A stretch of 64,000 nt of DNA, taken from assembly GCF_002564045.1 (NCBI RefSeq), contig NZ_PDJK01000002.1, forward strand, positions 744,001-808,000, in the 5' to 3' direction. Source of the stretch: Amycolatopsis sulphurea. GTDB lineage: Bacteria; Actinomycetota; Actinomycetes; Mycobacteriales; Pseudonocardiaceae. A program made the position numbers and the translations under genes. The notes beneath the pieces are model-generated. The model worked only from the letters and a program-made list of their open reading frames with translations, was not told the origin of the DNA and did not search any database. Shown one piece after another: positions 17,637 through 26,133 of the stretch. How positions within the stretch are numbered: position 1 is the first letter of the stretch; the number at the start of each line of letters is the position of its first letter.

Positions 17637-17845
17637 AAACCTCGCCCGCGCCTGCATGTGCCGCCGACGTCCCGGGCACGGGCGGGCCGTCGCAGAAGTG
17701 GCATAAGCCGGGCCGCCGACAGCGGATTTCCTTGCAACGCGCCGAAGTTCGCCGTTTAGACACGCCGACGACGTACCCTCCCGGCAATACCGGATCCTCA
17801 TCCGAGGCTGACCGATCCCTGACACCGCCTGCTTAACGTGCAGGT

Positions 17846-18841
17846 ATGACCTGGATTCAATCCCTCCCCGGCCTGGCCGTTCTCGCCGCCGGGCTCACAT
17901 TCGCACCCGCCGCGAACGGACCGCTGGTGCAGCCGATGGCCACTTCCACAGCCGACGAGCAGGCGGTCTTCGACTACTGGACCCCCGCGCGGATCGCGAC
18001 GCTCACCGAGCCGTTGTCGGGAAAGCCGCCGAAGAGCGGGGCGGACGGCGCGCCGTGGACGAGCGAGAACGCGGTGCAGAAGACCGTCGGGCGACTGTTC
18101 TATACCGACCACGGCGAGGACGCCAGCTGCACAGCGACCGTGGTGGACAGCGCAAATCGCAGCACAATCGTCACCGCGGCCCACTGTGTCAACAACACCG
18201 ACCTGATCGGCGAACACAACGCGTGGAACGCGCACCTGATGTTCGTACCCGGCTACCACGACGGCCAAGCGCCGTACGGGAAGTTCGCGGTCCGCTACAG
18301 CGTGGCCGATGCGACGTGGCTGAAGAACGATCAGCAGAACGGCCAGAAGTTCAACACCTACGACCAAGCCTTCGCAGTGCTCGGCACGAACTCCGGTGGA
18401 AAGCGGGTGCAGGACGCCGTCGGCGCCGCCCAGCGAATCGGCTTCGACCTCCCCGGCGACGCCGAGGTGACCCAGTTCGGCTACCCGCGCGCGTCCGACG
18501 ACCCCGCCCGCGAAGGCCTGCCGGAGTACACCGGCGAGCGGCTGGCCTACTGCACCGGGCAGGCCCGGCACCTCACCGGTACAAAGGAAGCCCCCGACCA
18601 GTGGGGCACCGCGTGCGTGATGGGCGGCGGCTCCAGCGGCGGCCCCCGCCTGCGCGACTTCGACCCGAAGACCGGACTGGGCACCGTGATCGGCGACAAC
18701 AGCCACTCCAGGCTCCTGTCCGCGACCGGAATCCCTTGTGAGGACGAGAAAACCGACGGGTGCACGCGGTACCTGGCCGGACCGCAGTTCAGCCGCGCGG
18801 TGACGGAACCGTTGTATGAGGCGGCCCAGAAGCAGAGTTGA
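17846..18841 (+). CDS. Secreted trypsin-like serine protease
   Basis: A 331-residue protein with an N-terminal hydrophobic export signal (QSLPGLAVLAAGLTFAPAA). The catalytic triad can be followed: His in IVTAAHCVNN, Asp in FNTYDQAFAVLG, Ser in MGGGSSGGPRLRDF. Cysteines flank the His and the Ser sites, as in the bacterial V8/glutamyl-endopeptidase-like branch of the S1 family. It should act extracellularly. It stands alone between the decayed regulator cluster and the thiolase, so its substrate is not indicated. Unlike the trypsin-fold protein at 50.8 kb, the triad here is intact. Confidence 0.88.
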   Translation: MTWIQSLPGLAVLAAGLTFAPAANGPLVQPMATSTADEQAVFDYWTPARIATLTEPLSGKPPKSGADGAPWTSENAVQKTVGRLFYTDHGEDASCTATVVDSANRSTIVTAAHCVNNTDLIGEHNAWNAHLMFVPGYHDGQAPYGKFAVRYSVADATWLKNDQQNGQKFNTYDQAFAVLGTNSGGKRVQDAVGAAQRIGFDLPGDAEVTQFGYPRASDDPAREGLPEYTGERLAYCTGQARHLTGTKEAPDQWGTACVMGGGSSGGPRLRDFDPKTGLGTVIGDNSHSRLLSATGIPCEDEKTDGCTRYLAGPQFSRAVTEPLYEAAQKQS

Positions 18842-19151
18842 GCTGCGGTCGTCCGGTGCACCGCCGTGCGGACACGGGTCACGCTGCCAACGCCGAGGCG
18901 ACCACGGCAGCCACGACCTTACCCCCGCAGAGTCCGCATTCTGCCCACCCGATGAACGGGTTGGGCGAACGACGACCTCCCGGCCGGACAGGCAATTACG
19001 GGAGTTGAGATCCCCCGTTGCCAGTCCCCGAGCGACCGGTCCGGCGTGCAACCAAGCCGACAGATCGATCACCACGCCAAATCACCCAACGCAACACGGC
19101 GACCGACACCGAGGGCCGGGCGCGCCAAGCCGACATCCGCCCACCCGGCAC
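18842..19151. other. Non-coding stretch between convergent protease and thiolase genes
   Basis: No credible gene is seen on either strand. The right-hand end carries the thiolase terminator described separately. Nothing else structured stood out. Confidence 0.5.
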
Positions 19152-19203
19152 AAAAAACCGGCCGGCCGCGCGCAGCTACCTCCCGCGCACGACCGGCCGG
19201 CTC
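19152..19203 (-). terminator. Rho-independent terminator of the thiolase gene
   Basis: On the minus strand a GC-rich hairpin with CCGGCCGG ends at both feet and GCGCG/CGCGC inner pairing is followed by six T residues (plus-strand A run 19152-19157). It begins 26 bases after the thiolase stop. Confidence 0.75.
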
Positions 19204-19229
19204 ACCGAAACTTCAACCCCCGACGGGAA

Positions 19230-20417
19230 TCACGCCGATGGAACGCGCAGCAGCAGGGCGTCGCCCTGGCCGCCGCCACCGCACAGCGCCGCCGCGCCCA
19301 GGCCGCCGCCGCGGCGGCGCAGCTCGTGCACCAGATGCACGGCGAGCCGGGCGCCGGACGCGCCGATCGGGTGGCCGAGCGCGATCGCGCCGCCGTTCAC
19401 GTTCACCTTCGCCGGGTCGAGGCCCAGCTTGTCCGCGGAGACCAGGCCGACCGCGGCGAACGCCTCGTTGATCTCCACCAGGTCCAGCGCGGACGGGTCC
19501 AGCTTCGCCTTGGCCAGCGCCGCGAGGATCGCGTTCGAGGGCTGCTCGTGCAGGCTCGCGTCCGGGCCGGCGACCACGCCGTGCGCGCCGATCTCGGCCA
19601 GCGGGGTGATGCCCAGCTCGGCCGCCTTCTCCGGGCTGGCCACGATCACGGCCGCGGCACCGTCGGAGATCTGGGAGGCCGAACCGGCGGTGATGGTGCC
19701 GTCCGAGGCGAACGCCGGGCGCAGCTTGCCCAGGCTCTCCGCGGTGGTGTCGGCGCGCACGCCCTCGTCGGTGTCGAACACGACCGGGTCGCCCTTGCGC
19801 TGCGGGATCGAGACCGGCGCGATCTCCGCCTTGAAGAATCCGGCCTCGATCGCCGCCGCGGCACGCTGGTGCGAGCGGGCGGAGAACTCGTCCTGCCGCG
19901 CCCGGGTGACGCCGTAGCGGGAGTTGTACTTCTCCGTGGACGAGCCCATGGCGACCTGGTCGAAGGCGCAGAACAGCCCGTCGTAGGCCATGTGGTCGAC
20001 GAGCGTGGTGTCGCCGTACTTGAACCCGCTGCGCGACTTCGGCAGCAGGTGCGGGGCCTGCGTCATGGACTCCTGGCCACCGGCCACCACCAGGTCGAAC
20101 TCCCCGGCCCGGATCAGCTGGTCGGCCAGCGCGATCGCGTCCAGCCCGGACAGGCACACCTTGTTGACGCTCAGCGCGGGCACGTCCATCGGGATGCCCG
20201 CGGCGACCGCGGCCTGCCGCGCCGGGATCTGGCCCGCGCCGGCGGTGAGCACCTGGCCCATGATCGTGTACTGGACCGCCTCCGGGGCGACCCCGGCGCG
20301 CTCCAGCGCGGCCTTGATCGCGACCCCGCCGAGCTGCGCCCCCGAGAAGTCCTTCAACGAACCGAGCAGCCGCCCGATGGGGGTACGGGCAGCGCCCAGG
20401 ATCACGGAACCGGACAC
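19230..20417 (-). CDS. Acetyl-CoA C-acyltransferase (thiolase)
   Basis: A 395-residue thiolase; GTG at 20417 is preceded by GGAGG at 5-base spacing, and an upstream in-frame ATG is rejected. The active-site Cys is in [12 protein letters not shown] (about residue 90). C-terminal motifs are [29 protein letters not shown] with the catalytic His, and the second Cys in [14 protein letters not shown]. It condenses or cleaves acetyl-CoA/acetoacetyl-CoA in the cytoplasm. It is divergent from methylmalonyl-CoA epimerase, consistent with acyl-CoA metabolism (acetoacetyl-CoA supply for the ethylmalonyl-CoA pathway or polyester synthesis). Confidence 0.93.
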   Translation of the reverse strand: MSGSVILGAARTPIGRLLGSLKDFSGAQLGGVAIKAALERAGVAPEAVQYTIMGQVLTAGAGQIPARQAAVAAGIPMDVPALSVNKVCLSGLDAIALADQLIRAGEFDLVVAGGQESMTQAPHLLPKSRSGFKYGDTTLVDHMAYDGLFCAFDQVAMGSSTEKYNSRYGVTRARQDEFSARSHQRAAAAIEAGFFKAEIAPVSIPQRKGDPVVFDTDEGVRADTTAESLGKLRPAFASDGTITAGSASQISDGAAAVIVASPEKAAELGITPLAEIGAHGVVAGPDASLHEQPSNAILAALAKAKLDPSALDLVEINEAFAAVGLVSADKLGLDPAKVNVNGGAIALGHPIGASGARLAVHLVHELRRRGGGLGAAALCGGGGQGDALLLRVPSA

Positions 20418-20557
20418 GACGTCCTCCAAAGCATCGGTGCACTGGCAGTGCTGCCACGATACCGCCCGGATCGGGTGCCCGGCCCGTCTTGATGGAGCCA
20501 GTGTGAGGGGGCGCACGTGCCGCCCCGCGCCCGGCGCGCGGGCCTATCCTCCCGGAC

Positions 20558-21016
20558 ATGACCGCCGATCCCAGCGCCGCCGTCCTCAAGCCCTTCGTCA
20601 CCGCGATCGACCACGTCGGCATCGCGGTACCCGATCTGGACGCCGCGATCGCGTTCCACCAGGAGCACTTCGGCCTCGAAGTCGCGCACGAGGAGGTGAA
20701 CGAGGAGCAGGGCGTGCGCGAGGCGATGCTGGCCGCGCCCGGCGCCGCGGGCGGCGCGACGATGATCCAGCTGCTCGCCCCGCTGCGGGAGGACTCGACG
20801 ATCGCGAAGTTCCTCGGGCGCAGCGGTCCCGGCCTGCAGCAGCTGGCCCTCCGAGTGTCCGATGTGGACGCCGCCGCGGCGGCGCTGCGGGCGCGGGGAC
20901 TGCGGTTGCTGTTCCCGGAAGCCAAGCGGGGCACCTCGAACAGCCGGGTGAACTTCGTGCACCCCAAGGACGCCGGCGGCGTGCTGGTGGAACTGGTCGA
21001 GCCGGCCGCACACTGA
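20558..21016 (+). CDS. mce: Methylmalonyl-CoA epimerase
   Basis: A 152-residue vicinal-oxygen-chelate protein. The metal-binding pattern is intact: AIDHVGIAVPDLDAAIAFH with the first His, MIQLLAPL, GLQQLALRVSDVD and VHPKDAGGVLVELVEP with the last Glu. Length and order match epimerases that interconvert the two methylmalonyl-CoA stereoisomers between propionyl-CoA carboxylase and mutase. It is divergent from the thiolase and convergent with a TetR gene across a repeat copy. Confidence 0.93.
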   Translation: MTADPSAAVLKPFVTAIDHVGIAVPDLDAAIAFHQEHFGLEVAHEEVNEEQGVREAMLAAPGAAGGATMIQLLAPLREDSTIAKFLGRSGPGLQQLALRVSDVDAAAAALRARGLRLLFPEAKRGTSNSRVNFVHPKDAGGVLVELVEPAAH

Positions 21017-21071
21017 CCGTTCGCTCCGGCCGTACAAGCGGTCTGTGCGGGAACCTGCACAACCACGGAGG

Positions 21072-21148
21072 TCTGTGAAGGGGCCCTGCACAAAGGCTGT
21101 GAAGGGGCCCTTCACGGACTCTGAGTCTGTAACGGTGCCCTTCACGGA
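21072..21148. repeat. Intergenic palindrome, copy 2, with an extra partial arm
   Basis: A left arm (21097-21120, CTGTGAAGGGGCCCTTCACGG start) faces a degenerate right arm (21124-21147) around a CTG centre. A partial third arm (21072-21092) lies just upstream. The element sits between the convergent mce and tetR genes; the tetR stop codon falls inside the right arm. The three arms suggest internal duplication and drift. Confidence 0.85.
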
Positions 21149-21723
21149 CCGGTCGGGTCGGCCCGGGCGTTCAGTGCGTTCGCGACGAAGGTCAGCTCGC
21201 CGTCGAACTCGGCCGGACGGTCGTCGCCGGAGTGCCGCGCGGTGGCGTGCCGGTGGCTGACCGCGCGGGCGAGCAGCCCGGAGGCGTAATCGAGATCGGC
21301 CGTGGCGAGGCGACGCCCCGGGCTCGCGGCCACCAGAACCGCACGGACCAGCCGGACCAGCTGCTGGAACCGGTCGGCCAGCGCCTCACGCACCACGTAA
21401 TGCGTATCGGCCTCCCGCCAGAGCAGGTGGGACAGCCCGAGTGAGCCGGTGAAGCGACGGTCCAGCTCGCTCACCAGCCGGCGCAGCGAACCCGCCAGAT
21501 CGCCTGGCACGACGACCGTGGCGGGCTCGATGCGTTCGTCCGGCAGCCGGTCCACGAGTGCGGCCAGCAGATCGGACTTGCGGCGGAAGTAGTAGTGGAC
21601 AAGACCTTTGGGCACCTCCGCCCGCTCGGCGATGCGGGAGGTCGGGGTGGCCTCGAAGCCGGACTCGGCGAACAGCTCCTCCGCCGCGCACAGGATGCGT
21701 TCCTTCGCCGAGTCCCCGGTCAT
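21142..21723 (-). CDS. TetR-family transcriptional regulator
   Basis: A 193-residue regulator with a canonical N-terminal HTH (KERILCAAEELFAESGFEAT, then SRIAERAEVPKGLVHYYFRR) and a helical ligand domain. The last residues and the stop codon are encoded inside a repeat arm, suggesting the C-terminus was replaced when the repeat arrived. Its target is unknown; the SPW-repeat membrane gene lies 42 bases upstream of its start and reads the same way, so they may be co-transcribed. Confidence 0.88.
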   Translation of the reverse strand: MTGDSAKERILCAAEELFAESGFEATPTSRIAERAEVPKGLVHYYFRRKSDLLAALVDRLPDERIEPATVVVPGDLAGSLRRLVSELDRRFTGSLGLSHLLWREADTHYVVREALADRFQQLVRLVRAVLVAASPGRRLATADLDYASGLLARAVSHRHATARHSGDDRPAEFDGELTFVANALNARADPTGP

Positions 21724-21765
21724 CGCCGACCTTCCTTCCGGTCACCGCCACGCGGGCGCGTGACG

Positions 21766-22134
21766 TCAGTGCTGCCCGGCCATCCGGTGAGCGGCGCTGG
21801 CCTGCGGCATCGCGGCCGCGCCGGCGATGATCGTCAGCGCCCCGGCGACCCAGGACGTCCAGGACGCCCCGTTGAACTCGGTGTAGCTCATCACCCATGG
21901 CGCGATGAACAGCAACGCGCCGAGGACGATCTGGACGCCCTCGCTGTACACCGCGCCGGGTGTCGCGAGCGAGACCAGTCCGTCGATGGCGATCAACGCA
22001 CCGAGAACCACCATCGTCCACATCGTCATCTTGTCCGTGTTCAGCCAAAGGGGTGAAAGCGCGGCTACCACGCCGATGACGACCTCGGCCCAGTCATAGG
22101 GCCTCGTCCAGGCGCGCGTCGGGACTTCACTCAT
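21766..22134 (-). CDS. SPW-repeat integral membrane protein
   Basis: A 122-residue protein with four predicted helices in two similar halves. Each half carries the SPW-type signature: WAEVVIGVVAALSPLWLN in the first and VQIVLGALLFIAPWVMSY in the second, each followed by a WxxxxxGAL helix. SPW proteins are small actinobacterial and archaeal membrane proteins of unknown function. It is divergent from the DivIVA-like gene. Confidence 0.85.
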   Translation of the reverse strand: MSEVPTRAWTRPYDWAEVVIGVVAALSPLWLNTDKMTMWTMVVLGALIAIDGLVSLATPGAVYSEGVQIVLGALLFIAPWVMSYTEFNGASWTSWVAGALTIIAGAAAMPQASAAHRMAGQH

Positions 22135-22475
22135 TCGTGCTCACCTCCACCGGGGAGAACAACCGGGAAACGGCTGTTCAGGAATGTCTTCCCGGGTCCA
22201 CTGTGCGCCTTGACTGGCCAGGCGGTCAAGGTTCTGGCCACAGACTCTCCGGCCGGCGATTCGCTTCGTGACCACGGTGGCTACCGAGGAGTAGTCTCCG
22301 GGCCGCTCGCCGCACCGCCGGCACCCGGCCCGGCTCGCGCGGCGGCGCGGATCCGAGACAGGGCGGCCCGGCGCCGGGCCGGGAAGGCCGCCGCGTTCAT
22401 CCGCTCGGCGCACGGCCGGCCGGGGCCTCGTGGGTGCTCACCCGTCCGTGACCGAAGAGCGACTACGGTAGAACC
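22135..22475. other. Divergent promoter region between SPW and DivIVA-like genes
   Basis: No coding sequence supported. The stretch must contain promoters for both flanking genes, but no clear -35/-10 pair, operator or stable hairpin was recognised. Confidence 0.45.
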
Positions 22476-23660
22476 ATGAGCCTTGGCGATGAACGCGAAC
22501 TCGTGCCGCTGGGAGCCGGCTTCGATGTGGCGAAGCGGGGATACAGCCGGGCACAGGTGGACGAGCACCTCGAACGGCTCGACGGTGATCTGAAGATGCT
22601 CACCGCCGACCGGGACGCCGCCATTGCCCAGTCCGGCGATCTGGCCCGGCAATTGGAGACCGCCCGCGGCGAGATCGCCGATCTGCGGGGGCAGGTCGAC
22701 CGGCTGGCACAGCCACCGACCAGTGTCGAGGGCCTGTCCGAGCGCCTGCAGCGGATGCTGCGCCTGGCCCAGGACGAGGCCGCGGACACCAAGGCGCGCG
22801 CCGAAGCGGAGGCCGGGCACATCCGGGCCAAGGCGGAGACCGACGCGAGCGCCATGCGGGCCCGGTACGAGCAGCTGCTCACCGAACTGGATCTGCGGCG
22901 CAAGGAGATGGAGGCGGAGCACCGCAAGGTGCTCGAGGACGCCCGCGCCGAAGCGAAGCGGATGACCGACGAGGCGGACGCCCAGCGCCGCCGGCTGGAC
23001 GCCGAATCCGAAGCCCGCCGCACCCAGGTCGAGGAGGACTTCGAGATCGCCATGGCCTCCCGCCGCGCGGAAGCGATGCGGATACTGGCCGAACAGGAGG
23101 CGGCGAGCAAGGCCGAGGCCGAACGCCGGGTCCGCGAAGCGGCCGAGGACGCCGCCGCGATCCGGGCGAAGGTGCTGGAAGAGGAAACGGCCGCCAAGGC
23201 GGACATCGACCGCCGCCAGCGCGAGTCGGTGGCGGACGCGAACAAGCGCCGTCAGGACTCCATCACCGAGGCGAACGCCCGCCTGGCCGAGGCCGCCGAC
23301 GAGGCCCGCCGCCGCGTCCGCACCGCGACCGACGAGTCCAACCGCCGGATCACCCAGGCCAGCGAGCGGGTCGAGGCCCTGCGCACGGTCCGCGCGGCCC
23401 TGGCCGAGCAGGTCCGCGGCGCCCGCACGGTGCTGGCCGAGGCACAGCACGTGCTCGGTGAGACCGATGTCGAGGTGCCGGCGGATATCAAGGCTGCAGG
23501 GCCGGGTGGTGGGTCGGCCGGTGGTTCTGGCCAGGCCGCTGCCGCCGCCAAGCCCGGGGTGAGCCGCGGTGGCGTACCGGCACCGGGGAAGCCACCGGAG
23601 GCGGATATCGAGCGGACCGTGCGGATCCGGGCTTCGGATGTGCCGAAGGCGCAGTCCTAG
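22476..23660 (+). CDS. DivIVA-like coiled-coil protein
   Basis: A 394-residue acidic/basic coiled-coil protein. Residues 12-35 (GAGFDVAKRGYSRAQVDEHL) match the N-terminal DivIVA membrane-curvature segment, and a coiled coil begins directly after. Residues about 85-330 are an almost unbroken Ala/Glu/Arg-rich heptad region. The C-terminus is flexible and Gly/Pro-rich and ends with the conserved-looking ERTVRIRASDVPKAQ. In actinobacteria such proteins organise polar growth and cytoskeletal filaments (DivIVA, Scy, FilP). This is probably a paralogue of that group rather than DivIVA itself, since it is not near ftsZ or the dcw cluster. Confidence 0.8.
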   Translation: MSLGDERELVPLGAGFDVAKRGYSRAQVDEHLERLDGDLKMLTADRDAAIAQSGDLARQLETARGEIADLRGQVDRLAQPPTSVEGLSERLQRMLRLAQDEAADTKARAEAEAGHIRAKAETDASAMRARYEQLLTELDLRRKEMEAEHRKVLEDARAEAKRMTDEADAQRRRLDAESEARRTQVEEDFEIAMASRRAEAMRILAEQEAASKAEAERRVREAAEDAAAIRAKVLEEETAAKADIDRRQRESVADANKRRQDSITEANARLAEAADEARRRVRTATDESNRRITQASERVEALRTVRAALAEQVRGARTVLAEAQHVLGETDVEVPADIKAAGPGGGSAGGSGQAAAAAKPGVSRGGVPAPGKPPEADIERTVRIRASDVPKAQS

Positions 23661-23762
23661 CCGGGACGGTCGGGCAACGGGACCGATCGATGGGTACCGG
23701 GTAGCTCCATACTGCTGAGCACGGAAAGCGCCGACAGTTGACCGACCGCGATCCAGGTTTCC

Positions 23763-23803
23763 GTCCTCGAACGGCGAAAACTTCGCCTTCGCCGTTCGAG
23801 GAC
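23763..23803. terminator. Long hairpin downstream of the DivIVA-like gene
   Basis: A perfect 16-bp stem (GTCCTCGAACGGCGAA at 23763-23778; complement at 23788-23803) with a 9-base loop lies 100 bases after the stop codon and 70 bases from the facing barstar gene. It may terminate transcription in both directions. Confidence 0.6.
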
Positions 23804-23872
23804 GACGGCCGGTTCACGCTATCGGGGCCACATCCGACAGCCGCCTACCGATAGGGATCGCCTCCAGTCCAG

Positions 23873-24172
23873 TTACTCGAACCGCACCGTGAACCTTTCT
23901 TCCGGAGCCTTCGTCAAGTCATCCTCCATGACCTCGACCAGAAGTTTGGAAATCACTTGGAACCGCTCTGCACCTAGCGCATTCTTGCTGGCCTCAGATT
24001 CTGTCCAAATCAATTCAACAGGGCCTGGGACATCTCGATACAATCGATCCCACAGGGCATTGAGATTATAGCCATAATATGGACCAAAGTCGAGCTTTTC
24101 AGCCAGCAGCCGGTGAAGGTCCTGTTCCGACTTTATCGACCGTCCGTCGATAACCACGCGCAAGAAGATCAC
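23873..24172 (-). CDS. Barstar-family RNase inhibitor (immunity protein)
   Basis: A 99-residue protein starting at a GTG that overlaps the stop of the toxin gene (GTGA). It follows barstar throughout: VVIDGRSIKSEQDLHRLL, then YYGYNLNALWDRL, which corresponds to the barnase-binding helix, then PVELIWTESEASKN. In Bacillus barstar the helix reads NLDALWD; here the first Asp is Asn while the second Asp is kept, which may alter partner specificity. It should sequester the adjacent barnase-like RNase in the cytoplasm. Local base composition is clearly lower in GC than the flanks, a sign of transfer. Confidence 0.9.
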   Translation of the reverse strand: MIFLRVVIDGRSIKSEQDLHRLLAEKLDFGPYYGYNLNALWDRLYRDVPGPVELIWTESEASKNALGAERFQVISKLLVEVMEDDLTKAPEERFTVRFE

Positions 24173-24891
24173 TTCCAGTTCGGCAGTTGGTAGAAGAGTT
24201 TGTAGTGATTGAAACTTACATAGGCCAATCCGTCATTGGAGTATACTAGACGCCACCCCGCTTGCTTGCCTCGCGTCATGGCCGGATCCAACCCGACATC
24301 CGCTTCGTAATAGATCCGACCAGGCGCTCTTGGCAGCAGCATATCTCCTGGGTCCCTGGGGGCGTTCTTATAAACGTCACCACCAATCTGACCTTGAGGA
24401 ATGTGGTTCCCCAAAGCCTTGCCTTTACTCCAGCCAGCGGCCTCCGCAGTCTCCTTGGTCACGAAATTCGGTGGCAGCTTCCCCACCGTACGCAGACTCT
24501 CCATAAGCGGATTCGCCGCCTCTGCCACCGAAAGCGCGGACCCGAGCAGGATGCACGTCGAATTGTGGACCAGGACCGGCGTTTCACCGGCCAGCACATA
24601 GTAGGTGTGCAGTTCCTCGACGCTCAGGTTGTGCACGCGGCTGACTTCAGCCCGCAGCTTGACCGTGTCGACGGTGGCGACGCCTCCGTCGGGCCGGCGC
24701 AGTTGCTCGCCCGGGACGAGCTGTCCTGCGTTTACCCAGCGACCGTGCTGTACCGACCAGAAGGGATGGTTCCTCGTCGCCGTGACGGTCCCGGCTCCGT
24801 GGGCATCATGGGTCCCGACGGCGACCAGGTCCTTTTTGCCGGTGCTGGAGATGAGATCGGTGACGGGCTCGGGCTTGGTGATGCCAACCGG
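24169..24891 (-). pseudogene. C-terminal remnant of a polymorphic toxin: HINT domain plus barnase-like RNase
   Basis: The frame is open from 24891, just after an in-frame stop, with no plausible start before a GTG at 24636. The first about 110 residues are a HINT/intein-like processing domain (TATRNHPFWS, LVPGEQLRRPDG, then VHNLSVEELHTYYVLAGETP and VLVHN). The last about 120 residues are a barnase-type RNase: KLPPNFVTKETAEAAGW, GGDVYKN, then YYEADV (catalytic Glu), WRLVYSNDG (Arg) and NHYKLFYQL (His). All catalytic residues are kept. The N-terminal export and repeat regions are missing, replaced by a truncated membrane gene. From the internal GTG a HINT-scar plus RNase could still be made, and the intact immunity gene suggests selection to keep it. 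Confidence 0.85.
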
Positions 24892-25240
24892 TCAGCAATG
24901 CCGCCAGCGCGATCGTCGCCACCGACAACTGTGCCATCATCACGAAACCCGACGCCAGCATCAGCGGCGCGGGCACCAGAAAATCCAGTACATGCAGATA
25001 CGCCGAACCCAGCGGCCGCGGGGACACCACATCCACATGCGGAATTTCCCCGTGCAGAATCCTCCAGGTCGCCGCGAGCACAAATCCCTGGTCACTCGGG
25101 TTGAACCCGAAACGCCCGATCCGGGCCACCGTACCCGCGGCGACCGCCAGCACCCCGACCAGGAGAAAGACCGGTCGGAAGCGGTTCAGGCGACCGGGGA
25201 GCGCCTCATGGGCAGCAGGAATCGCATCCACCACACTCAT
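24806..25240 (-). pseudogene. Truncated polytopic membrane protein (glycosyltransferase-like N-terminus)
   Basis: ATG at 25240 has GGTGGAG 9 bases upstream and opens MSVVDAIPAAHEALPGRLNR. A first membrane helix (FLLVGVLAVAAGTVARIG), then FGFNPSDQGFVLAATWRILH with an acidic loop, then HVDVVSPRPLGSAYLHVLDF and a second helix pair resemble the start of GT-C type membrane glycosyltransferases. After about residue 117 (LAALLTGW, near 24888) the sequence becomes HINT-domain DNA read in the wrong frame and stops at 24806. A deletion or recombination therefore joined this gene's 5' part to the 3' part of a polymorphic toxin. Confidence 0.72.
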
Positions 25241-25568
25241 GACAAGGGACTCCACCGGGATTTGCGGGCTGGCTCACGAACGCCACGGCGAACATGGCGA
25301 TCTCCCCGTCGTTCGAGCGGGGCACAACGTTTCATCCGGAAACGAACCGTTAGGTTTCCCACATTCGAAGCGGCACTCGAAGTCTCCGAACGATCACCTC
25401 ACTTCCGATCGGCAGAGAACACCGTTCTCCGGTGCGCCGCGGCGCACCACCCGGTTCAGCGCGAATCCGCTCCCCCGGCCAGGACGGGCGCCGCAACCGA
25501 CTCGCGAGTAGCCTTCGCTCGCGAAGGGGCCGCGCCGCCCGTTCGAGCCGAGTTGCAGGAGGTTGTGG
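25241..25568. other. Upstream region of the universal stress protein gene
   Basis: No supported coding sequence. The stretch is less GC-rich around 25320-25410 and contains an AGGAGG ribosome binding site at 25557-25562 for the stress-protein gene. No recognisable operator was found. Confidence 0.4.
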
Positions 25569-26018
25569 ATGGCTGTCTATCGGACCGTGGTGGTCGGGAC
25601 GGACGGGTCCGACTCGTCGTTCGCCGCGGTGGATCGGGCGGCGGGGGTGGCTGCCGACGCCTCAGCGAAGCTGGTCGTCGTGTGTGCGTATCACCCGGCG
25701 AGCAAGCACGACGTCGAGCTGGCGCAGGATCAGCTCGGCGGCGAGGCGTATCAGGTGGTCGGCTCGGCGCCGGCCGAGGACACGCTGCAGAGCGCGCGCG
25801 ATCGGGCGTTCCGGGAGGGGGCCGCCGACGTGGATACGGTCGCCATCGAGGGGGAAGCGGTGGAGGTTCTGCACAAAGTGGTCCGGGACCGCGCGGCCGA
25901 TCTGCTGGTCGTCGGCAACCGGGGGCTCAACACGCTGGCCGGGCGCATCCTCGGGTCGGTGCCGGCCGAGGTGTCCCGCAAGTCCGGCGTCGACGTGCTG
26001 ATCGTGCACACCACCTGA
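25569..26018 (+). CDS. Universal stress protein (UspA family, single domain)
   Basis: A 149-residue protein; ATG at 25569 follows AGGAGG by 6 bases. It begins with the nucleotide-binding strand TVVVGTDGSDSSFAAVDRA and ends with LLVVGNRGLNTLAGRILGS followed by VDVLIVHTT, the ATP-binding G-2x-G-9x-G-S/T type motif. Such proteins bind ATP and are induced in stationary or hypoxic conditions. The gene ends 60 bases before a repeat copy that separates it from the convergent paa operon. Confidence 0.92.
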   Translation: MAVYRTVVVGTDGSDSSFAAVDRAAGVAADASAKLVVVCAYHPASKHDVELAQDQLGGEAYQVVGSAPAEDTLQSARDRAFREGAADVDTVAIEGEAVEVLHKVVRDRAADLLVVGNRGLNTLAGRILGSVPAEVSRKSGVDVLIVHTT

Positions 26019-26078
26019 GCGCCGTGCCGGAGGCACGATCGCGCCCGCGGTACGCGCCGGGCTCGCCGCTGACGACGG

Positions 26079-26129
26079 CTGTGAAGGGGCCCTTCACGGA
26101 CTCTGAGTCCGTGAAGGGCCCCTTCACGG
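26079..26129. repeat. 51-bp intergenic palindrome, copy 3 (usp / paaE junction)
   Basis: Arms 26079-26102 and 26106-26129 around CTG; the outermost right-arm bases differ (CACGG instead of CACAG). It lies between convergent genes, 4 bases from the paaE stop codon. Confidence 0.92.
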
Positions 26130-26133
26130 CTTT

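Noticed and set aside
17846..18841. Possibility that this trypsin-like gene is also a dead protease
   Set aside because: TAAHC, the Asp region and GGSSGGP are all present, so the triad is intact.
22281..23450. A 389-codon minus-strand open frame over the DivIVA-like gene
   Set aside because: It mirrors the heptad-rich coding sequence and has Leu/Gly/Arg shadow composition without motifs.
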